Positions 44,215 through 53,100 of a DNA stretch of 64,000 nucleotides are shown one piece after another; the stretch's first letter is position 1, and every line of letters starts with the position of its first letter. Under the pieces are notes generated by a model. That model did not search any database and was not told where the DNA came from. It was given only the letters and a program-made list of their open reading frames with translations. The position numbers and the translations under genes are program-made. The stretch comes from Fragum whitleyi (taxonomy: Eukaryota; Mollusca; Bivalvia; Cardiida; Cardiidae): NCBI GenBank assembly GCA_948146395.1, contig OX411546.1, positions 23,042,449 through 23,106,448 on the forward strand, read 5' to 3'.

Positions 44215-44360
44215 CATGTTATGTCCAAATATAGCGGATCATTTGGCGCGGTATGATGTAGATTGCTTAACCCGTAAACCGCCCCTTTTTTATCTCGACC
44301 AATCAACGCAGTTCCACAAGACCGGGCGTTTTGCATTAGCCAATCACTGTACAAATATTG
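44215..44360 (-). promoter_or_regulatory. E2F7/8: E2F7/8 core promoter region with E2F site and two CCAAT boxes
   Basis: A perfect E2F consensus TTTGGCGC is at 44242-44249, about 120 bp upstream of the putative exon 1 donor. CCAAT boxes lie at 44299-44303 (GACCAATCA) and 44340-44344 (AGCCAATCA). CCAAT plus E2F is the usual layout of G1/S promoters, and mammalian E2F7 and E2F8 are E2F targets. No TATA box was found. The assignment is inference from position and motifs. Confidence 0.55.
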
Positions 44361-45754
44361 GAAGCGTTTCAGGTCAGCGGGTCATCCTTCGAGGTCAATG
44401 ATCAGAAACATGTCTGTACTATCCATATCGTGAAAAAAAGTACGGGAAAACGTGTCTTAGCCAGCCTTGAATGAAAATTTCACCAATTCTCAAATATTTT
44501 AAAAAACAGTGCATTTTGGTCGTAACCTTACCCCAAAAGTCACTGAAATATGCAGAAAAGTAACTACTACATAGAAATTGATAAAACGCATTTTATTGGA
44601 AAATGACACATTCCGCGTAATCTCCACATTATAAACACAAATATCAATGACGTAGAACGCAGCTGCTGAGAACGGTGACTAAATTCAGATGCTGAAAAAA
44701 TTGTGTACACAATGTGACAATTTACATGTAAATCGTGTATTTATATAGAAAGAAAATATATTCTTTGTGAATTCTAGGATAATTAATCGTATATTTAAGA
44801 TTAATTTCGACATATTTTCCATGAGGTTTCTTTGGATTAATTTAGACCTTGTCCAGTATATAAATTTACAAGAATGTGTATTGAGTACACAATGTGAAAG
44901 GATAATTCCAATATACAGTGGCGGATTAAAGGTGATTGTCACCTTCTATAATAATTGACACAATTTGGCTACCGTTAGCAGAATACTTTATTTGCCGACG
45001 AAAGGTGTTTTAAGATTGATTGTAAGGATACTGTATATTTTACCGCATTTATAATTATGCAGACGACAATTTTTATTATCTACCCAGATGACAAGATTTT
45101 CGATTGGTCAGAATTCGAAGATGTTGCAGACGACACTTTAATTTTGATGAAATTATATATACATGTATATATTTTTTATCTGCCAGGAAGAAAAAATCAA
45201 AGCACTGAAAGTACTGATGGTGAACGAATCCGTTGGCATTCTAAAGTTATATATTATATTCGTTGAGAAAAGAGAAATTATAAATATAAAAACTAATCAA
45301 GGGAAAGTGTCTCGTCAAAATTCTTAATTCAAAGAATGAGAAAGAGAGGAAAAGAAAGGTAGAGAGAGTGACAGACAGAGACAGACCGATAGACAGAGAG
45401 CGATAAGCCTAGAGAAAAGAAAACAGGCAACTATAGTGTCTAGTCTAATGATTCTTTTCTTAACTCAGAAAATAGCACTCAGAAAGGTAATTCAATTTCC
45501 ACATGCGGAACCCATATTTTAGCAGATTAAACAGCAGTCTTTCTGCATTTTGACTTTTAAGCGTTATCCGCTATGGCTCTGGTACGACCTGAATGCCCCC
45601 CCCCCCATCCTCCGAATTAAAAGACCGCTGTTTCGTAATTGTAATTACAGGGTTTTGGTCTCTTTAGGTAATATTCAGTCTCGTGAAAGAATAATCATCT
45701 GATGCCATTGCGTAAAAATGAATTAAAAAAAAAATCGATGAAATCTATGTAGGA

Positions 45755-46007
45755 AGGTATTTTGTACAGCTAATGAATTGTCAAAATATAGTCGTTGTTT
45801 AAATTCTATTGCTCCTACCAAACGGCGGATAATCGTAAACCTAAGAGGGTAGAAGATGACAGCTACGTACGGATGTATGCTCATTATAGTTCTGGTGCGG
45901 GAAATACCAATTTCCATATTAAGGTAAAGATGCTCCAGTCCACAGGCGATTGATTCACAATCCAAGTTTCGTTTTCTGTAATATTTTACATACTTCCGGT
46001 AAAACAA
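45755..46007 (-). pseudogene. Possible remnant of a rhodopsin-family GPCR (TM3 to second loop)
   Basis: A short minus-strand frame contains CGLEHLYLNMEIG followed by IMSIHPYVAVIFYPLRFTII. The second part resembles the end of TM3 and the second intracellular loop of rhodopsin-like receptors (S-I-D-R-Y-V-A-V-x-x-P-L-R). The DRY arginine is replaced, and the spacing from the preceding Cys is one residue short. No other receptor segments are found nearby. Chance resemblance is quite possible. Confidence 0.18.
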
Positions 46008-46754
46008 ATAGATGAATGATTGTATTGAGGAAATTCTAGAGCCATCCGAGGGATAGAAGCACTACTATACAGTTGTAGTTACGATGTCAAGTACTTTGAA
46101 AAAAAAATCCATTCGATGTTAAAATTTGAAATTAGGTCTATCGTGTTGGGATATTTGTTCATTTGATTCTTTTATTTATTTATCTATTCACGACATTCAT
46201 ATATTAACAGTAAATCGTACCGAGATTGCTATACCCCTGTTTTCCGGCCTTGTTTGAAACGAAAAAAAAAAACAGGGAATTGGATTTGGGTAATATAATA
46301 CTAAAATACCCGTAACCGAAGATATTTACATTACACAAGTATGCAACAACAAGCTTTAAGATAAAAACGGGATTTAAGCAAGAGGTGTAAATTTGGTAGT
46401 TGAGAACATAAGTTGTCTGGTAATGGTTTAAATTTTATTTCATATCAAGGTTGGTCACGGTCAAGTGGTGCGTGTTTATGTTTCAATGAGAATTTAGACG
46501 CGCACTCCCTAATAAACGCGCTCCCACATAAATACGATTCCCAGGCCCTTGACTGTACGATCAACAGCATCCAACCGTCCATGGTCCGTGGTGAAAAATC
46601 CGGTCTCGAATTTAAATTAAAAAAACTGCTACTCCACGACGTAATGTTCATTAGATTGTGGGTAAACTATCTTAAATTCCTATCAGAATAAGGCTGGTTG
46701 CGTCATTAAAAGATCGTTCAATATCTGAAAAACTAGCGCGTCCTAAATCGCGCA

Positions 46755-46770
46755 GTCTTCCGGAAGTGCG
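46755..46770 (+). promoter_or_regulatory. ETS-type motif in low-repeat DNA
   Basis: TTCCGGAAGTGCG contains CCGGAAGT (46760-46767), the ETS/GABP site common in core promoters. It lies between E2F7/8 and gene 3. No transcript start is shown. Confidence 0.2.
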
Positions 46771-47689
46771 AAAGGTTAAAATTTTACACAAAATTAAGAC
46801 TATTTCTCGTTATTCTTCATAAGTCACATGCGATCAAAATCCCCTTTCGTTGTTACGAAAATATTTCTGAAATCACTTCACCTTCTGCAAATATACAAAA
46901 TATCCGAGTCAAATGATTAAATCCTAGTCACAATTCATACTGTTAAAATAGGAAAACCCCCGTAAAATCTCGAGTGTGACTTATTTCAAAAGCGTCGTCG
47001 CCGCTTGCAAGAGTCTGGGGACTTCAAAGGGTGTCGACACGCGGTGACCTAGCTAGCTCCAGACGTTTTGTGTTTTCACTACGAAACACTTTCATTTCAT
47101 GTACCGGGTGCATTTACACATCACGAAATTTTAGGATTTAATACAGGATTATTTATTTCATACGTGAATAGGTAATGATTTATTAGACCGCTTTGTCCAT
47201 CGGTAGCGGAAGATTGAATATTGCATCGTCTGGAACTTCCTACCTTGTACAAATAATAACAATAATAATAATCTCGGCTTCTGCTAACACAATCACTTGC
47301 TTTTGAAAGCTGCAATTAATGGTCGAGGGTGACCGTATTTGGATAGATGACTTAAAATGACAGAATTACAATTCATAAGCTAACATTTTATTTTATTTTT
47401 TAAATCTATAGCCTTAATAGATAAATAGAAAAGCGTATTGGGTAGCGTACGTATTTCAATCGATAATTACGAACATGTTAACAGTTTGCTTCTCTTTGGT
47501 ACCAAAATACGTAATTATTTTAATTAAGTAAAAGAGTCTGAAATAATAGCGCCCCACCCCCACGACGTTTTGCATCGCGCTCGGGCGCGTTTAATAGGAG
47601 AAATACGGCAGGAACATTCCATTCGTTTGTAAACTTGACCTTTCGTAACTTATAAGCAAAGACTTCATTCATAAGAAGGCAGGTAAAAT

Positions 47690-47725
47690 CGTAGTAGGTC
47701 ATCACGTGGGATATGGCCAATCAGG
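47690..47725 (+). promoter_or_regulatory. E-box plus CCAAT box, possible upstream promoter of gene 3
   Basis: CACGTG (47703-47708) and GGCCAATCAG (CCAAT at 47717-47721) lie 14 bp apart. This could be the start region of the plus-strand gene, whose exon at 49959 needs an upstream exon. It is inference only. Confidence 0.22.
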
Positions 47726-48349
47726 GGTGTGTAGAAGTTCAAGAGTTCACGACCTCAATAAACACACATTTCCGGCAAATTACTACAAGTTGCAATAGCG
47801 AAGGTTTAAATCAAAAACATAGTATCTGTCTATACAGTGTACGGACACAACCTTTGTTTTTGCTCTCAACTCTCGACAATCTTACGCCGATCAAAAATTC
47901 GCCCGTATAGACATTCCAAGATGTTTTTGTGTTTTTAAACGGTAATTTTCATTATCTTCACTTGATGAAGAATGCTAGAATTATGCATTTCACGATACAA
48001 ACAGTGATTTTGTAGAGAGAAGTATCTAGAGATACTAAATTGAATCTAAAGAGGTACTGCTTTATTTAAAACCTATTAAGATCCTACAGGATTTTCCATA
48101 CACGGTATATAACACTGGTGAACGAAAATTTCGTTCACCAAAAACGTGAAGTTTAAAACAATTTCTTCTTTTCCATATTGTTTTCTCATGCTTTTTTGGT
48201 AAAAAAATATTGAAGGGTAGAAAATCTGAGTAGATACATCTAGAAGAAAAATCTATTTTCCTTCAATATTTTTTATGAAAGATGCATATTTCCTTGTATG
48301 ACTTTTTTTTCCATAGAGAAAACATGTAGTTGAATTGATGTTAAACGTT

Positions 48350-48594
48350 TTAACCTTGTCATGCTGAACCCAGAAGATTTTTGCTTTAATTGACAAGAGG
48401 TGTATAGTAAAATATCATCATGCTTGTGTTAAGTCTGATCTTAGTCTTTACCACCTGATTTTCCTTTTTTAAACAAAAAACATTAAAAATCATAATTTCA
48501 AAAGAATTAATGACTCCGTATTGGGGCATCTGGTGTTTTCAGCACTTTGATTTAATGGCAGGCAGAGGTTTTTATTCAGTATGACAAGGGTTAA
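48350..48594. mobile_element. piggyBac-like MITE with TTAA ends, copy 1
   Basis: TTAACCTTGTCATGCTGAAC to TTCAGTATGACAAGGGTTAA. TTAA at both ends with CCCT-type TIRs is the piggyBac signature. No transposase. Confidence 0.75.
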
Positions 48595-49191
48595 GATTGG
48601 AGAGGAGGGGAGAGGCTTTGATTTGGGAACATGGGAACATATATGGTGGGGGGGGGGGGGTGTTCAATCCCTGGTTCTATGTCCAAACTTCACGAAATAC
48701 CCAATTTTTTTTACTGGACAGTGGGTCTGGTAAAATTTAAATTTTTACCAGACCAAACTAAATTTTATCAGACAGTACAATACAACACATTTAGGATGTG
48801 CCTTAATTTTACCGGTCAGTCGGTCCTGTATTCATGCACAACTTATCGAACCTGCATGATTTTTACCTGACATTTCCTGACGTCTGTATGTCTCCTTTTT
48901 GTTCCTTTCATTTGAGTTATAGGAATTTGGCTTGCTGTGGTGGATCCATGATTTCTGTAGAGGGGGTTCAAATTTAGGAATAAGGGGGTTCATTTTCCTA
49001 TTTATGCCAAGGTTAGGTTGAATATCCTTACGAAAATGACATAATGATGCTCAACTTAATTCTGAGAGAGTGAAATAAAAACATTTTCATGCCTCCTTAT
49101 GAGCCTCAGTCAAAGGTAACATTGTAGACTGACCCAGATAAAACTTCTCAAAACTGCTCTTTTGAAGAGGGGTTTGATCTGGATGTACATT

Positions 49192-49893
49192 TTTAGCTCA
49201 CCTGAGCACAAAATGCTAAAGGTGAGCTTTTTTGGTTAGGTGGATGTCTGTCATCCGTCGTGCAACGTCCGTAGTCAACATTTGCCTTGTATGCACTCTA
49301 GAGGCCACATTTTTTGCCCGATCAACCTGAAATTTGGTCAGAATGATTCTCTTGATAAAATCTCTGACAAATTCAAAATTTGGTCAACTTGGGTCAAAAA
49401 CTAGGTCACAGGGTCAAATCTTAGAAAAACCTTGTAGGCACTCTAGAGGTCACATTCTTTGCCTGATCAACCTGCAATTTGGTCAGAATGAATGGCTTGA
49501 TCAAATCTCGGCGACTTAAAAATTGGGTCAACTGGGGTCAAAAAACTAGGTTATGGGGTCAAATCTTAGAAAAACCTTGTATGCACTCCAGAGGCCAAAT
49601 TTTTTGCCTGATCAACCTGAAATTTGGTCAGAATGATTGAATTGATGCAATTTTGGATGAGTTTGAAATCTGGTAAATTGGGGTCAAAAGTAGGTTTTGA
49701 GTCATATCATAGATGAACCTTGTAAGTCACAATGAAAATAGTAGAAAAGAATTCTCTTGTTGTAAAGAAACAACAGCATTGTTTAGCTTAGTGACATTTA
49801 TTAATCATTCTTTTTCTAAACCTACTTTAAAAAATTTAAGACAGTTCATTCAGATGATCAATTTAGGGCCACTATGGCCCTCTTGTCCTTCCA
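49192..49893 (+). repeat. AGCTCACC-type element with about 150-bp units
   Basis: AGCTCACCTGAGCACAAAAT followed by GGTGAGCTTTTTT (hairpin start). Units share GATCAACCTGAAATTTGGTC and CTTAGAAAAACCTTGTA. It ends AATTTAGGGCCACTATGGCC and CTCTTGT, about 60 bp before the acceptor of gene 3's first coding exon. Confidence 0.72.
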
Positions 49894-50029
49894 ACCTATC
49901 TGTAGGATTACTTGTTGGAGAGTCAATAAAGTAATTCTTTTTATTTGAATTATTTCAGATTCCTTTGGATGAAGTGAAACTTGTAAGTTTTGTTTGGATA
50001 TAATGTGAGATTTTGTGAAATTCGTTACC

Positions 50030-50101
50030 ATGGCAACAGGATATAGCCCAGCAAGAAGTATTCAAGGTCAGCCAAACAACACCTTAGAAGACACAGTCAA
50101 G
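50030..50101 (+). CDS. Gene 3, first coding exon
   Basis: The exon begins at 49959 after acceptor TGAATTATTTCAG, with a 71-base 5' UTR part, then 24 codons. The initiation context and the AAG|GTAGGT donor are both good. The acceptor implies at least one upstream non-coding exon, which I could not place. Confidence 0.55.
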
Positions 50102-53100
50102 GTAGGTTCTTTACAACCCCAAATTAACCCTTATATGAATGAAATTGTATACAAAGATCAGTCTGCACATAAGTGCTGTATGATCATAGTCTAGACTAGT
50201 CTACACTACAGCCATCTTGCCATTTTAATTAAGTGTTATGCATAATATAAAGCTTTTTTCTAATAAAAATATGTTGCTTCTATTTTTTTCTTCATGTGCT
50301 TGCAGCTGTGCAAACATGATATAGTTCTTATTTAGTATGGCAAGGGTTAATTTTGAGTTCTATAAGTAACAAGTCCAAGGTGTTATACATATTTTACCTG
50401 TTTCACAACGATGGTCAAAGGGATATGGAATTCCAATGCCTGACTTGTCCGACACATGCTTTTCTACTTGCGGACAACTTCATGTATCTAATAAACTTCT
50501 CAATGGACAATTTGATTAATAACCAGGGGCGACAAATCTTGGAATAGCACTAAGTAAATCTAAGAGATAAATTATCTTTATCTTTTTATCAAAGGGTAGA
50601 AAACATTCTATTTAATGGTGAAAATGCTGCTTTTCTGTCCGTAGATCTGAAATGTATTTGACTTGTGTTGTCTTTGGTGCCTTTATTTGAAGAAAATCAT
50701 TACCATTCGAAAATATCCTTTTATGTTCACATCTTTATTAACCCTTGTCATGCTGAACCTGGAATATTCCTGCTTTGGTAGGGGGTATAGACAAAGATCA
50801 GCCTGCACCTATGTGCAGTCTGATCTTAGTCTACACCACCTGTTTGTCCCTTTTCAAGGCAGAGTTGTTCATTAGATTAATTTTTAAAAAGAGAAATTGC
50901 CCTACACCCTTGGATTTTAGGGCTTTTGGTACTTTGATATAAGTGCAATTATGAAAGAGGATTTTAAATCAGCATGACAAGGGTAATATGTGACCTGTCA
51001 TTCAAAAAGGGACCATCTGGGAAGTGTGTAAAGTGTCGACCCTAGTCAGACTGCGCGGACTGCGCAGACTGACTAGGGTTGAAACTTGTTGCACTTGACT
51101 AATTTTCTGAATCTAGAATAATCAATCTTCCTTCTTATGAAAGAACTTTTGAAATGTGACCACTGGTTATCCTGTACTACAATCAAACTCTTTTTCAAAA
51201 AATGATATTTCATGGAGTTCCCAGGTGGTTCTTTTTTGGTGACGGGTCACATATTATAACAAAGGCTACAAAAGATGACAGATGTTAAACTGGTACAAAG
51301 TAATTTTTCCAAATCATTACATTTTAATATGACTCTTCACAATATCAGTTTTTCCTGAAAGATCAGATTTCTCTTTAAACCTTTAGGGTCAATAAAAGGT
51401 AGAAAACATTATCTGAAAGGAAGAAAATGCTTGTTGAAAGCAGATTTTCCTTTAGTAAATTACTCATAATGTTTTCTGCAAAAGTAAAATTGCAAGGATG
51501 TAAAATTCATAATCACATGGTAAAGGTCTAAAAGGATGCTTTAATTCTGTAATAGTCTTTTTTTTAAGCTCAACAGCTGCTGTTTTAAAGACAGGGCCTC
51601 TGCAAAACAGTTCAATACTTGACTCTTGAACATTCTAGAATGTTTAACGGTAGAACTTCTAGAACCAGTTCTTGAACTAAAGTTCTTGAACTCCCATTTA
51701 TAGTTCTGGAACATGAGTTCAAGAATTAGTTCTAGAACTGGCTCAAGACCAGGCCTAGATGTTCAAGAACCACTTTCTTAAGGGAGCTCTTGAATCAGTT
51801 CTTGAATAGAGTTCTTGAATTGCCATTTCAGCAGCTTTTTGCAGGGGAAAGGTCCAGGTATTGTAGCATTGCCCTGTTGGCTGCCTAGTGGGTATAGCGC
51901 GATTTTATTAACTTGAACCTGACCCCTGCTATTTAGATGCATAAAAATCTTATTATTCCTACTTGTCTCGTATGTGCTTTCATGGGAATGATTAACAAAC
52001 AGCACTGAATGTATTATGTATTTTTTTCATTGATAAATTATGTCGGTAATTATTATTTAGGGAATTTTTCCATTGAGGTCAGATTCGGGTCAAATTAACC
52101 AAGGTATATCAACATTGTTTGAGGCAAAATAATAAACTTTTACCTTGTCCCATATCTGAAAACTTGTAATTTCTTCATTTTACCTCCTTAAACTATAATG
52201 GGTGGAGTCAGCTTGTTGGTAAGTCCATCGGTCCGTCCGTCTGAAGTATTTTCTTGTTCGCTCAATTTCTCAGAAACTATCTGGTGGATTTCATTGAAGA
52301 TTTTCAGATGTGATCCGTATCAGGAAGAGATGTGCAAGTGAAATTTGGGTTATGATCCATATACTTTTGACAAAGTTATGGCCCTTTAATGGAAATGGCT
52401 TTTCATTATTGACAAGCATTTGCAGGGGGGTTATACCCTATTTGTCCACAATGTGACAGTCTAGTTTTCCCAGAAGTACAGATTAGAGGGAATAAAGCCA
52501 GTCTTAAATCTGTGTTTTTGAATAAAACCCTATGTTGTTGGTACTCATTCAATTGGTCTTAACCCTTGTCATGCTGAATAAATTTTGGTTTTTTTTTTAT
52601 CAAAATCAAAGGGCAAAGAGCACTGAAAGTACCAACTTTAGGCCAATTTTTATTTGAATCTATTGACAATTCTGGTTTGAAAGTGAGAAACAGATGGTGT
52701 AGACTAGCATCAGACTGCGCACATGTGCAGGCTGATGTTGGTCTTTAGCTCCTGCCAAAGCATGAATATTTTGGGTTCAGCTTGACAAAAGTTAAGACTT
52801 GACAAGATAATTCCAATGAATGCCAACAACATAAGGTTTGGTTATCAATATTGAAATACTTTGACCAATAATCCAAATTACCCGTAGCTCTTTTTCAACA
52901 ATGATTTTTACCCAGAGAGACCAAAAAAACCCAAAAAAACCCAACTCAAGACTTTTCTTCAATTTACCTAGCAATAGCTTAATTTGCAGAAATTTCACAG
53001 AAATTTTACTGGTACCTGTAATGTTGATTTTCATTTTCCTGAGTAGATTGTATCGATCCCATGGTATATAAAAGATAAGTCTGACATTTCTATTATATTG

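Larger units (their letters stand above)
44400..47689. other. Low-repeat intergenic DNA between E2F7/8 and gene 3
   Basis: No TIR elements are recognised. A purine-rich GAGAGAGTGACAGACAGAGA tract is near 45360. An ETS motif lies at 46760, and a GPCR-like remnant at 45.8-46.0 kb. A half hairpin ACAGTTGTAGTTACGATGTC is at about 46070. Confidence 0.4.

Noticed and set aside
46413..46691. Overlapping frames on both strands in a GC-richer patch
   Set aside because: Neither strand gives a recognisable protein or splice signals; possible retroelement tail but unsupported.
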